64,000 nucleotides of DNA from Prescottella agglutinans (GTDB taxonomy: Bacteria > Actinomycetota > Actinomycetes > Mycobacteriales > Mycobacteriaceae), in contig NZ_RKLP01000007.1 of the NCBI RefSeq assembly GCF_004011865.1, positions 291,891 through 355,890 on the forward strand, in the 5' to 3' direction. A program made the position numbers and the translations under genes. Positions 9,853 through 17,747 of this stretch are shown piece by piece. The notes under the pieces are model-generated. The model saw only the letters and a program-made list of their open reading frames with translations, was not told where the DNA came from and made no database searches. Position 1 is the first letter of the stretch; each line of letters begins with the position of its first letter.

Positions 9853-10230
9853 CTACCGGTACGGGGGCTGCGACTCGACGAGGTCCTTCGCGTCGCGCAG
9901 CCCCAGACCGGGATGCATCTCGCGCAGCGCCTTGATTGCCGAGATCCGCTCGAACGTCGACGCGATCGCAGTCCGCACATCCTCGATCGGAACGTCCTCC
10001 GGCGCAACCCGAACCGTCTCACGCTGCAATTCGTTCCGGTTCCGCCACGCCGACACCGTCGTCACGACAGAACCGGCCAGGGCGACCACGAAGATGGCGA
10101 GCCACATCCAGTCCCACACCGACGGCTGCGAGGTCATCCGGTCGACGGCGGACGGTCCGACCAGGACGACGAGCCATGCCAGGACCAGCGTCCTGCCCCA
10201 GACCCGTTCGTTCTCCAACCAGCGCAGCAC
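9853..10230 (-). CDS. Small membrane protein with ribosomal L7/L12-like C-terminal motif
   Basis: A 125-residue protein with two N-terminal membrane helices (LVLAWLVVLVGPSAV and WMWLAIFVVALAGSVVTTVSAW), then a polar linker. The C-terminal segment ISAIKALREMHPGLGLRDAKDLVE matches the helix-turn-helix of the L7/L12 C-terminal domain (compare [20 protein letters not shown]). This domain is found fused to membrane helices in several actinobacterial proteins of unknown function. It lies 3 bases after the SPFH gene on the same strand and is probably in the same operon. Confidence 0.65.
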   Translation of the reverse strand: MLRWLENERVWGRTLVLAWLVVLVGPSAVDRMTSQPSVWDWMWLAIFVVALAGSVVTTVSAWRNRNELQRETVRVAPEDVPIEDVRTAIASTFERISAIKALREMHPGLGLRDAKDLVESQPPYR

Positions 10231-10233
10231 GAG

Positions 10234-11403
10234 CTACACCTGGCCCGGTGGCAACTCCTCCTGCTGCTCACCGCCGCCGAGCAGATGCTCCTGGGTCAGC
10301 GGGCTCTCGACGGGCGTGCGGGCGACCGCCTCGGCGGCGCGGACCGCCCGCTCGACCGCGGGATCGGTCTTGGTCTCGAACCAGCCGGCGATCTCGTCGG
10401 AGTCGTCCTCGGGCCGCGGCAGGTTCTCGTCCTCGGTGCGGCTCGGCTCGTACCGGAACACACCGTCCTCGCCCGGCGCGCCGAGCGTCTTCGCGAATCC
10501 CTTGAGCGCGTCACCGAAATCGCTGGGCACGAGCCACACCTTGTTCGCGTCGCCCTGCGCCATCTGCGGCAGCGTCTGGAGGTACTGGTACGCAAGGAGT
10601 TCCGGCGTGGGCTTGCCCGACTTGATGGCCGCGAACACCTTCTCGATCGCCTTGGCCTGACCCTGCGCCTGCAGGTACTTGGCGGCGCGCTCGCCCTGTG
10701 CGCGCAGGATCCGCGACTGGCGCTCACCCTCGGCCGACAGGATCGCGGCCTGCTTCGCACCCTCCGCCGCGAGGATCTGGCTCTGCTTGGCACCCTCGGC
10801 GGTCTTGATGGACGACTCGCGAAGGCCCTCCGCTGTGAGGATTGTCGCCCGCTTCTCGCGGTCAGCTTTCATCTGCTTCTCCATCGACTCCTGGATCGAC
10901 GGCGGCGGATCGATGCTCTTGAGCTCGACGCGGGCGACGCGCAGGCCCCACCGGCCGGTGGCCTCGTCGAGGACGCCGCGCAGTTGACCGTTGATCGAGT
11001 CACGCGAGGTGAGCGTCTCCTCGAGGGTCATGCCACCGACGACGTTGCGCAGCGTGGTGATGGTGAGCTGCTCGACGGCGGCGATGTAGTTGCTGATCTC
11101 GTAGACCGCGGCCTGCGGGTTGGTCACCTGGAAATACACGACCGTGTCGATCGACAGCGTCAGGTTGTCCTGCGTGATGACCGGCTGCGGAGCGAACGAC
11201 ACGACCCGTTCGCGCAGATCGACCTTCGCGCGGATCCGGTCCACGAACGGGACCAGGAACGTCAACTGCCCGGACACGGTCTTGATGTAGCGGCCCAGGC
11301 GCTCGATCACGGCGGCCTCGGCCTGCGGCACCAGCGCCACCGACTTCGCGACCACGACGACGACGAGTACGACCAGTACCGCCAGAACAATCAGTGCAGC
11401 CAT
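10234..11403 (-). CDS. SPFH/band 7 (stomatin-like) membrane protein
   Basis: A 389-residue protein: one N-terminal membrane anchor (ALIVLAVLVVLVVVVVAKSV), a band 7 domain (about residues 20-190, including YFQVTNPQAAVYEISNY and RDSINGQLRGVLDEAT), then a long Ala/Glu/Lys-rich coiled coil with repeats of the type AEGAKQAAIL-SAEGERQ, and an acidic tail. Stomatin-type proteins oligomerise into membrane microdomain scaffolds and work with NfeD. The start is ATG 11403, preceded by AGGAG 5 bases away; the frame further upstream is an artefact. The NfeD gene lies 5 bases upstream. Confidence 0.9.
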   Translation of the reverse strand: MAALIVLAVLVVLVVVVVAKSVALVPQAEAAVIERLGRYIKTVSGQLTFLVPFVDRIRAKVDLRERVVSFAPQPVITQDNLTLSIDTVVYFQVTNPQAAVYEISNYIAAVEQLTITTLRNVVGGMTLEETLTSRDSINGQLRGVLDEATGRWGLRVARVELKSIDPPPSIQESMEKQMKADREKRATILTAEGLRESSIKTAEGAKQSQILAAEGAKQAAILSAEGERQSRILRAQGERAAKYLQAQGQAKAIEKVFAAIKSGKPTPELLAYQYLQTLPQMAQGDANKVWLVPSDFGDALKGFAKTLGAPGEDGVFRYEPSRTEDENLPRPEDDSDEIAGWFETKTDPAVERAVRAAEAVARTPVESPLTQEHLLGGGEQQEELPPGQV

Positions 11404-11408
11404 CTCTC

Positions 11409-11840
11409 CTACGGTCCCCTCCATACGACGGCGGTAGCGCCGTCGATCTCCATCACCGTGACTGTCGTCCCCGGTGGGTACACCTCGGTGACGTCGAGCG
11501 GACGCGCGGTCCACACGTCACCGTCGAGCTTGACCCGGCCGGTGTGCTCGCCGACCTCCTCGAGCACGAGCGCCTTCTTGCCGGGCAGGGCCTCCGTGTT
11601 CATCAGCTTGAGCGGCGGCTTCTCGAAGCGCCGCAACAGCGCCGGCCGCACGCCCAGGACGAGGGCGAGCGACACGACGCCGAACACGATCGCATCGACC
11701 CAGACCGGGAAGTCGGTCACCGCGCTGAAACCGGCCGTCACCACCGCGCCGCCGGCCAGCATCAGCAGGAAGAACTCCCCCACCAATGCCTCCGCGGCCG
11801 CCAGCAACAACCCCGCCACCAGCCAAATCAGAGCTGCCAC
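11409..11840 (-). CDS. NfeD-family membrane protein (short form)
   Basis: A 143-residue protein with three to four N-terminal hydrophobic segments (ALIWLVAGLLLAAAEALVGEFFLLMLAGGAVV) followed by a soluble OB-fold-like NfeD C-terminal domain (GKKALVLEEVGEHTGRVKLDGDVWTARPLD). This is the short NfeD1b type without a serine protease domain. It is followed directly by the SPFH gene, the standard NfeD-stomatin pair also seen at M. tuberculosis Rv1487-Rv1488. The start is ATG 11840. Confidence 0.88.
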   Translation of the reverse strand: MAALIWLVAGLLLAAAEALVGEFFLLMLAGGAVVTAGFSAVTDFPVWVDAIVFGVVSLALVLGVRPALLRRFEKPPLKLMNTEALPGKKALVLEEVGEHTGRVKLDGDVWTARPLDVTEVYPPGTTVTVMEIDGATAVVWRGP

Positions 11841-11892
11841 AGCACCATCTAACCAGAAGTTCCGCCGAGCGAGACGGGCGCGAATCCGCCCG

Positions 11893-12714
11893 TCAGTCCA
11901 CGGTCACGAAGTCGACGAGCCGCTCCACGGCCCCGATCAACGGCGCCTCGAGGTCCCGGAAGCTGTCGACCGCGCCGTAGACCCGACGCCAGCCGTCCTG
12001 CGGCGTGCCCCAGCCGAGGGCATCGCACACGCCGGTCTTCCAGTCCCGCCCGTGCGGGATCCGCGGCCACGCCTCGATGCCGACCGACTTCGGCCGCACC
12101 GCCTCCCACACGTCGATGTACGGATGCCCGGTGACCATCACGTACGGGCCGAGGCCCTGCGTCAGGCGTTCCTCCTTCGATCCGGTGACGAGGTGGTCGA
12201 CCAGGACACCGACCTTCCGACCGGGGCCCGGCTGGAACTCGGCCAGGCGGTCGGCGAGGTTGTCGAGGCCCTCGAGGTGCTCGACGACGACGCCCTCCAC
12301 CCGCAGGTCGTGGCCCCACACCCGCTCGACGAGCGCGGCGTCGTGGACGCCCTCGACCCAGATCCGGCTGGGCAGCGCCGTGCGGGCGCGCAGGCCCTCG
12401 ACCTTCGTCGACCCCGACGCCGACCGCTGCGGCGCCTTCTGCGCCTGCGGGGCGGGGCGGACGAGGGTGACGGGTCGGCCGTCGATGAGGAACGCGGCCT
12501 CCCGCATCGCGAACAACCGGGTGCGGCGGGCGCCGTCCTCGAGGCGCACGAAGTCGCCGTCGTAGGTGCGCTCGATCCCGACCACGGCCCCGCAGAATCC
12601 TGTCGCCGCGTCCTCGACCACCAGGTCCCGCTCGGCGGCGACCTGCGGCGTCGTGGGCTTACGGGTACGGGGGTGACCGGCGAAGATGTCGCCGTACTTG
12701 TTGCTCGCGTTCAC
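11893..12714 (-). CDS. DUF3097-family protein
   Basis: A 273-residue soluble protein matching the actinobacterial DUF3097 family: NKYGDIFAGHPRTRKPTTPQVAAERDLVVEDAATGFCGAVVG at the N-terminus, then SRIWVEGVHDAALVERVWGHDLRVEGVVVEHLEGLDNL, where WVEG.HDA and the later LVDHLV resemble a Toprim-like nucleotide-binding core. The latter is my reading, not an established assignment. The open frame continues upstream to 13440, but homology begins at NASNKYGD, so I chose GTG 12714. It is divergent from the hypothetical gene at 12782. Confidence 0.75.
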   Translation of the reverse strand: MNASNKYGDIFAGHPRTRKPTTPQVAAERDLVVEDAATGFCGAVVGIERTYDGDFVRLEDGARRTRLFAMREAAFLIDGRPVTLVRPAPQAQKAPQRSASGSTKVEGLRARTALPSRIWVEGVHDAALVERVWGHDLRVEGVVVEHLEGLDNLADRLAEFQPGPGRKVGVLVDHLVTGSKEERLTQGLGPYVMVTGHPYIDVWEAVRPKSVGIEAWPRIPHGRDWKTGVCDALGWGTPQDGWRRVYGAVDSFRDLEAPLIGAVERLVDFVTVD

Positions 12715-12781
12715 GGCATCCGACGCTATGTCAGGCGGCGGCAGGCGCGGATCCCGCCACGCCGTCCTATGCTCGTTTACC

Positions 12782-13594
12782 GTGAGTTCTCCCAGCGCGA
12801 CGCTGACCGTGTGGGCCGGTTCCTGGCTCGCCGGCGACAGTGCACCCGACGACGTGATCGACGCCCTGCACCAGTGGGCGCCGATGCACATCGTCGGCGC
12901 GTCCGACGCCGGGACGGCGCTGTCCGCCGGCCTCGAATGGCCGGGGGTGCAGGACGGCGCGGGACCGATCCTGCTCCGCCTGGTGCGCCAGGCCGCGGAC
13001 TCAGACGCGGCCGAGGTCCGCCTGGTGCTGCCGGCACCCGGCGACGTCCGCGGGCTACCCGCCGGCACCGGCTTCGCCCGCGCCGCGCTCGACGCCGGCG
13101 AGGGCGTCATCGTCGGCGCGACCGGACAGCCGGGTATCGGCCTCGTCCCCGTAGTCGAGGGGCCCGACGTGCTGCGCTGGAGCGTCTTTCCGATCGCGAC
13201 GGTGCCGGCGCCCGGCGAGCACACCGGGCTCGGCGCGGCCGAGTACGCGATGCGCGAGGCGATCCGGGACGCCGCCGACGCCCTCCTGCAACTGTCGTCG
13301 GTGAGCACCGGGCGGCCCGGCACGGATCCCCGCCGGCGCATCGCCGAGGCGCTCGACGACCGGGCACACCACCGATACCCCGACGCGATCCCGACCCGGG
13401 CACTGCGCATCCTCGACTCGGCCGACCAGGTGGCCACCATTCTCGCTGTGGCCGAGGACGATTCACCGACCGAAGCGCCGTCGGCATCGAGCGCCGCCGC
13501 CCGCGAGGACCTGCTGCGCCCGCTGTGGACCGCGGTGCGAACGGCCCGGGTGGCCGCCGTGTCGGCCTGCGCGCGCTCCGCGCACCGCGCCTGA
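12782..13594 (+). CDS. Conserved actinobacterial hypothetical protein
   Basis: A 270-residue soluble protein without signal peptide or membrane segment. It begins SSPSATLTVWAGSWLAGDSAPDDVIDALHQWAPMH and has an Ala/Asp-rich alpha-helical second half. I recognise no catalytic motif. By position it may correspond to M. tuberculosis Rv1486c, which also lies between hemH and the NfeD gene on the strand opposite to hemH. The start is GTG 12782; a longer in-frame ATG at 12686 overlaps the divergent DUF3097 gene and is less likely. It converges with the HTH gene, only 6 bases away. Confidence 0.6.
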   Translation: MSSPSATLTVWAGSWLAGDSAPDDVIDALHQWAPMHIVGASDAGTALSAGLEWPGVQDGAGPILLRLVRQAADSDAAEVRLVLPAPGDVRGLPAGTGFARAALDAGEGVIVGATGQPGIGLVPVVEGPDVLRWSVFPIATVPAPGEHTGLGAAEYAMREAIRDAADALLQLSSVSTGRPGTDPRRRIAEALDDRAHHRYPDAIPTRALRILDSADQVATILAVAEDDSPTEAPSASSAAAREDLLRPLWTAVRTARVAAVSACARSAHRA

Positions 13595-13600
13595 CGCGAC

Positions 13601-14086
13601 TCAGCTGTCGCGGTGGTTCATCACGATGTGCCGGTCGATCCGCACGTGCTCGTCCAACGTCGGATACCGCAAGCCTGTGTCGCGGCCGTAATCGTGGTGT
13701 CGTAGCCAGGCGTACACGTCGCCCCACAGCCAGATGCCCCCTGAGACGGTGTTGAACGGGACGGGGAACGGCGTCCCGCGTTGACGCACCCCGCGCACCC
13801 ACTGCCCCACCGCCTGCCGGGTCACCCCGGCACGATCGGCAATGTCCTGGCGCGTCACCAGATCCGGGTGGGTGCGCAGTGGCCGGACGCCCTCGGTCAC
13901 CAACTGGTCGACCAGGCTCATGCCCGCCGTCGCGCACCGCATTCCCTCGGTCGTCACCGTCAGCAACTGCAGTCCGCCGTGGTCGTCGACGCGGCCGTCG
14001 AACCCCGCCTCGACCGCAGCCTCCCGCGAGACCGTCATCAGCGGAACGATGAACGTGAACTCGAAGCGGTGGTAGATCTCGTGCAC
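13601..14086 (-). CDS. HTH DNA-binding protein of unknown role
   Basis: A 161-residue protein. The N-terminal half HEIYHRFEFTFIVPLMTVSREAAVEAGFDGRVDDHGGLQLLTVTTEG looks like a small alpha/beta sensing domain; the C-terminal half has an HTH (LVTRQDIADRAGVTRQAVGQWVRG) and a WLWGDVYAWL tail, as in actinobacterial regulators that pair a short beta-rich domain with a MerR/XRE-like HTH. I start at GTG 14086, where homology begins; an in-frame ATG at 14119 would overlap the stop of the upstream transposon gene. It lies directly downstream of the IS607-like tnpB on the same strand, so its promoter is probably inside or across the element boundary. Confidence 0.62.
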   Translation of the reverse strand: MHEIYHRFEFTFIVPLMTVSREAAVEAGFDGRVDDHGGLQLLTVTTEGMRCATAGMSLVDQLVTEGVRPLRTHPDLVTRQDIADRAGVTRQAVGQWVRGVRQRGTPFPVPFNTVSGGIWLWGDVYAWLRHHDYGRDTGLRYPTLDEHVRIDRHIVMNHRDS

Positions 14087-14102
14087 CCGCTCAACATAGC
14101 GT

Positions 14103-15914
14103 CTACGTGGATCTCGCACTCTCTACCACTGGTGTGGCGGGCGGTGGAGTTCCGTGTGTGTCACGGCTACCCGTGTCGCAACGTGGCGCTGCGGGTTTGA
14201 CCGTGTCCCACACCGACGCTTGGGGTGCAGGAACAGGGTTGTTGGGTTTCACCCCCGCCCGGTGCGTGTTGAGGTGAAGGCTACGGCGGACGCGGCGGTG
14301 TCGCGGCCGGGCCGGTGTGGGCTGGTTCTTGTCCCGGCTCTTGCGGACCGGGGCGTGTTCGGCCACCCGGATCGCAGGCAGATGGCCGGGGCGCCGGACG
14401 ATCCTGCCTCGGCCGAGGAGGACACGTTTGGCGAGGTTCACCCCGGCGACGTGATCACGGTTGCCGTGCAGGCCGCAGGGCCCGCACCGGGCGGTGTGGT
14501 AGCCGCCGGGTCGGGTGAGTTCCTCGTTGCAGCCCGGACACAGGGCGGACGAGCCGCGGGCGGGCACCGTGACCACCTCGATCCCCGCACCGGCGGCGGT
14601 GTGCGCGAGCGCGGCGACGGCCTTGCGGCGAGCCGATTGGGCTGCCCGATTGTTGTTGCCCCGCCCACGATTCTTCGGTTCGAGGGTGGCGAGATCCTCG
14701 ACGGCGATCACGCGCGCGCCGACGGTGGTGGCGTGGTCGGTGACCTGGCGGGCAAAGTGAAACGCCAACTCCCGGTTGATCTTCGCCCGTTTGACGCCAA
14801 CCGCGGTCCGATTGCCGTCGAGGACCGCAATCTTCGCTTCCAACCGGGCCCGCACCTCCGGCGGCGCGGTGGCGGCGAGCCTTGCCAGGCATGCGGCCTT
14901 GCGGTGCAGCAACTGGCCTTCGGCCTGCAGCCGCGCGAGCTTCACGCCCAGGCCGCGGTCGTCGTAGGTCCATCCTCGATAGGTCGACGACAACCCGCCA
15001 GGGCCGTCGGCCGCGATCGCGGTGGCACCGAGGGTGGACGGGGACCAGTCGACCCCGACCGCGACCAACCCGGCAGCAGCGTCGGCGGCGGGCACGGATT
15101 CGGTCGCCGCGCACCGCAGCAGCAGGCCCCGGTGATCGAGCGTGAGAGTCGGCAGGTGCCAGTCGGTAACCGCCCGCACGCACAGATGAGCGGGGACAGC
15201 GGCGGTCAGGCGGACCCACCGCCACCCGGACCGCCCCTGCGGCGCCGGAGACGTCGGGAGTTTGACCGTCAACACCAGCTCGCCGCCCGTCACGGCGAGC
15301 TGCGCGAACTGCTTGTCCGTCGCGGACAGGCGAGCCATCGCCGCCACCTGCGGCGGACCCTGGACATCGGTGATCCTCAGCCGTCCTACCCCCTCGCCGA
15401 CGGCGCCGTCGCGTGCGCGGGTGGCGAGCTGGCGGCGAACACCGCGCGCGAAGCCCGACGGCACGTGATCGCTCACATTGTCTGGTGGGGCGATGCGGCC
15501 GGTGACCGGATCGAAGCGGGCGGACAGTGACACGATCGCGGCGTCCCGGAACGCCAGGGTTCGCAACGTCGACACGACCTGGGCGGTCACCATCCGGGTC
15601 ACCCGCGACGGCGCATACACCCCGTCCGGATACCGTGGGGTCCAGCCGAGACGCGCCGCGGCGACATGCCCCTGCGCGGGCAGCCTCCGGTCCTGTCGGT
15701 CCAGCCCCGCGGCGAGCACATCGAACGTGACCGGATGCCACAACCGTTCAAGCAGCTCCGCACCGGCCGCGGCCACCAGGTCCAGCAGCCACCCAACCCG
15801 GACATCGACATCGTCGAGGCCCACCGGCTCACCGGTCACGCCATCCACCGCAGCATGCGGGCGGGTGCTGAACGAAAACTGTCGGGACACAGCCAGATCC
15901 GCAGAAATGTTCAA
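14103..15914 (-). CDS. tnpB: TnpB RNA-guided nuclease-type protein (IS607 family)
   Basis: A 603-residue protein with a split RuvC domain and all expected catalytic residues visible: D289 in VGVDWSPSTLGATAIA, E406 in RVIAVEDLATLEPKN and D487 in GNRDHVAGVNLAKR. A four-Cys zinc finger (C459, C462, C477, C480) sits between the last two motifs. TnpB proteins are guided by an RNA from the element's 3' end and cleave DNA at the empty site. It is longer than the usual 350-500 residues; the last 100 residues are a basic, Pro/Arg-rich tail that may overlap the guide RNA. The start is TTG 15914; GTG 15890 is equally possible. No frameshift is seen, in contrast to tnpA. Confidence 0.85.
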   Translation of the reverse strand: MNISADLAVSRQFSFSTRPHAAVDGVTGEPVGLDDVDVRVGWLLDLVAAAGAELLERLWHPVTFDVLAAGLDRQDRRLPAQGHVAAARLGWTPRYPDGVYAPSRVTRMVTAQVVSTLRTLAFRDAAIVSLSARFDPVTGRIAPPDNVSDHVPSGFARGVRRQLATRARDGAVGEGVGRLRITDVQGPPQVAAMARLSATDKQFAQLAVTGGELVLTVKLPTSPAPQGRSGWRWVRLTAAVPAHLCVRAVTDWHLPTLTLDHRGLLLRCAATESVPAADAAAGLVAVGVDWSPSTLGATAIAADGPGGLSSTYRGWTYDDRGLGVKLARLQAEGQLLHRKAACLARLAATAPPEVRARLEAKIAVLDGNRTAVGVKRAKINRELAFHFARQVTDHATTVGARVIAVEDLATLEPKNRGRGNNNRAAQSARRKAVAALAHTAAGAGIEVVTVPARGSSALCPGCNEELTRPGGYHTARCGPCGLHGNRDHVAGVNLAKRVLLGRGRIVRRPGHLPAIRVAEHAPVRKSRDKNQPTPARPRHRRVRRSLHLNTHRAGVKPNNPVPAPQASVWDTVKPAAPRCDTGSRDTHGTPPPATPVVESARST

Positions 15915-15923
15915 TCGGCACCC

Positions 15924-16538
15924 CTACCCCAACCGGGCCGCAGCGTTATCGAGGAGCCTGCGCTGGTTCTTCGATCGCAGTTGGCAAAAGCGGCCGGAGA
16001 CCGCCGCCAGCAACGCCATGAAGTCATCCACCCTCCTCCACCAGCGATGTGTCACCCGAGGTCCCGCAAGACCTCGACAGTAACGCCGACCTGTGACAAG
16101 TGGCGCGCGATCCACGCCACGCCGAGCCGCGCCAATCGATCCCTCCGCACGACCCGCACCACCGTGAATCGGCCATCAGCCGCGTCGTCGAGCATCCGGT
16201 CCGGCCCCGCACGCTGCTCCCGCAATCTGGAGCCGCGGTCCTTGTGCACGCGGTATACGGCGCCACTTGCGCTCTCCCGCAGCATCTTCTCCCGAATGGC
16301 TAGCGAGGACTCTGACCCGTGGACCCCGACGCACCGCAATACAGTGCCTCCACGCGCTCCCGCCTGGCCGACGACGTCAGACTCGCCGCAGGCCTGCCCA
16401 GGTAGGCATCCAGATCCGCGCGATCGAACAACCGATGCCCCGACCCGGCGCGCCGCGACGGTATCAGCCCCCGGTGGCAGCCTTTCGTACCCCCGCGACC
16501 GACATCCCCAGACACTCCGCGGCCTCACCGATTCGCAT
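15924..16538 (-). pseudogene. tnpA: IS607-type serine recombinase TnpA, frameshifted remnant
   Basis: Pieces of one recombinase lie in different frames. ATG 16538 opens MRIGEAAECLGMSVAGVRK (MerR-like HTH), then a shift leads to LIPSRRAGSGHRLFDRADLDAYLGR. After another shift come the resolvase parts LDDAADGRFTVVRVVRRDRLARLGVAWIARHLSQVGVTVEVLRDLG-like sequence (16052-16200) and finally VDDFMALLAAVSGRFCQLRS up to the stop at 15924. At least three or four frameshifts and an internal stop are needed to read it through. The region of the catalytic serine (YCGASGSTGQ) is also disrupted. The protein cannot be functional, so the element cannot move by itself. Confidence 0.82.
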
Positions 16539-16637
16539 CCCAGAGTTAGTAGTAGATATTTGGAGGGAGTCTCGGATAATCTGCTGACAGTGGAAACCCC
16601 GCCGCACTGTTTCCCTCCGGAAGCACACGCGGGCCGG

Positions 16638-17705
16638 TCAGCGTGCGCCCGGCCGCCGGACCGGGGCGCAGCAGTCGACGGCACACAGGCGTCCGTCGAC
16701 GGCGGCACCGAGCAACGGTTCGCGACCGAGGCGCGCCGGCGCCGCGCCGGAGCGGCGTTCCTCGACCAGTTCCCGCACCATGCGGGCGAATCGCGGATCG
16801 GTCCCCGGCGTCGCGACACGGGTGAACTCGATTCCCAGTTCCGCGGCCTTGTCGCGGGCCTCCGTGTCGAGGTCCCACACCACCTCGAGGTGGTCGGACA
16901 CGAACCCGACCGGGCAGACGATCACCGCCGGCGCGCCGGACGCGGCGACCGCCTCGAGGTGGTCGCAGATGTCCGGATCGAGCCACGGGACCTGCGGCGG
17001 GCCCGACCGGGACTGCCACACCAGGTCGAACTCGTCGACGCCGGCCGCCGCCGCGCACAGACGCGCCGCCTCCGCGACCTGGCGGCTGTAGAGGTGCCCG
17101 CCCTCGGCGGGCGGTCCGGCATTCGCATCCGCCGCGAGCGGCACCGAGTGCGCCGTGAACACCAGCCGCGCCCGGTCCCGGACGTCCTCCGAAAGCTCTT
17201 GCCCGGCATCACGAATCGCATCGGCGAAGGCGGCGACCATCAGCGGGTGGTCGTAGTACTGCCGCAGCTTCGACAGGGTCGGCGCGTCGTCGACCGCGGC
17301 GCGGGCCCGGACGATGTCCTCGTGGTACTGCCGGCACCCCGAGTACCCGCCCCACGCCGACGTCGGGAACACGAGCGCGTTGCGCACCCCGTCGTCCCGC
17401 ATGCGGCCGACGGTCTCCTCGACCATCGGGTGCCAGTTGCGGTTGCCGAAGTACACCGGCAGATCGATTCCGGCACCGCGCAACTCGTTCTCGACCCGCG
17501 CGATGATGTCGCGGTTGAGCGCGTTGATCGGGGACACACCGCCGAAGTGCATGTAGTGCTCGACGACGGCGTCGAGGCGCTCCGGCGGCACGCCTCGACC
17601 CCGTGTGACGTTCTCGAGGAACGGCCGCACATCCTCCGGCTTCTCGGGCCCCCCGAAGGAGAGCACGAGTAGTGCGTCGAATTCCGTGTCCTGCTGACCG
17701 CTCAT
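16638..17705 (-). CDS. hemH: Ferrochelatase (coproporphyrin ferrochelatase)
   Basis: A 355-residue enzyme inserting Fe(II) into the porphyrin ring; in Actinobacteria the substrate is coproporphyrin III, so the name cpfC also applies. Visible are [24 protein letters not shown], the catalytic His in FTAHSVP and the Glu-containing metal site region [20 protein letters not shown]. Near the C-terminus [15 protein letters not shown] offers the Cys ligands of the [2Fe-2S] cluster typical of actinobacterial members. The start is ATG 17705. It is third in fabG-inhA-hemH, as in mycobacteria, 42 bases after inhA. The IS607-like remnant begins about 100 bases downstream. Confidence 0.95.
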   Translation of the reverse strand: MSGQQDTEFDALLVLSFGGPEKPEDVRPFLENVTRGRGVPPERLDAVVEHYMHFGGVSPINALNRDIIARVENELRGAGIDLPVYFGNRNWHPMVEETVGRMRDDGVRNALVFPTSAWGGYSGCRQYHEDIVRARAAVDDAPTLSKLRQYYDHPLMVAAFADAIRDAGQELSEDVRDRARLVFTAHSVPLAADANAGPPAEGGHLYSRQVAEAARLCAAAAGVDEFDLVWQSRSGPPQVPWLDPDICDHLEAVAASGAPAVIVCPVGFVSDHLEVVWDLDTEARDKAAELGIEFTRVATPGTDPRFARMVRELVEERRSGAAPARLGREPLLGAAVDGRLCAVDCCAPVRRPGAR

Positions 17706-17747
17706 GCCCTCATTCTCGCCCGTCCCCGACCGACCGTTGCGGACGGG

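Larger units (their letters stand above)
14103..16538 (-). mobile_element. IS607-like element (dead tnpA, intact tnpB)
   Basis: The block reads, on the minus strand, a serine recombinase with N-terminal MerR-like HTH (tnpA, several frameshifts) followed 9 bases later by a TnpB gene. This is the order and content of IS607-family elements. Exact ends could not be fixed because IS607 elements lack terminal inverted repeats and target duplications; the coordinates cover only the coding part. It separates hemH from the HTH and hypothetical genes, where M. tuberculosis has none. Confidence 0.75.

Noticed and set aside
12715..13440. Long extension of the DUF3097 protein upstream
   Set aside because: This part is antisense to the 12782-13594 gene, Ser/Arg/Ala-rich and without homology features.
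14103..15914. Type V CRISPR effector (Cas12m-like) instead of TnpB
   Set aside because: No repeat array or cas gene is visible nearby, and the gene is directly behind an IS607 tnpA remnant. The complete RuvC triad also fits TnpB.
16546..17058. Frames opposite and inside hemH reading as Arg/Gly-rich proteins
   Set aside because: They are frame-shift shadows of hemH with no recognisable domain.
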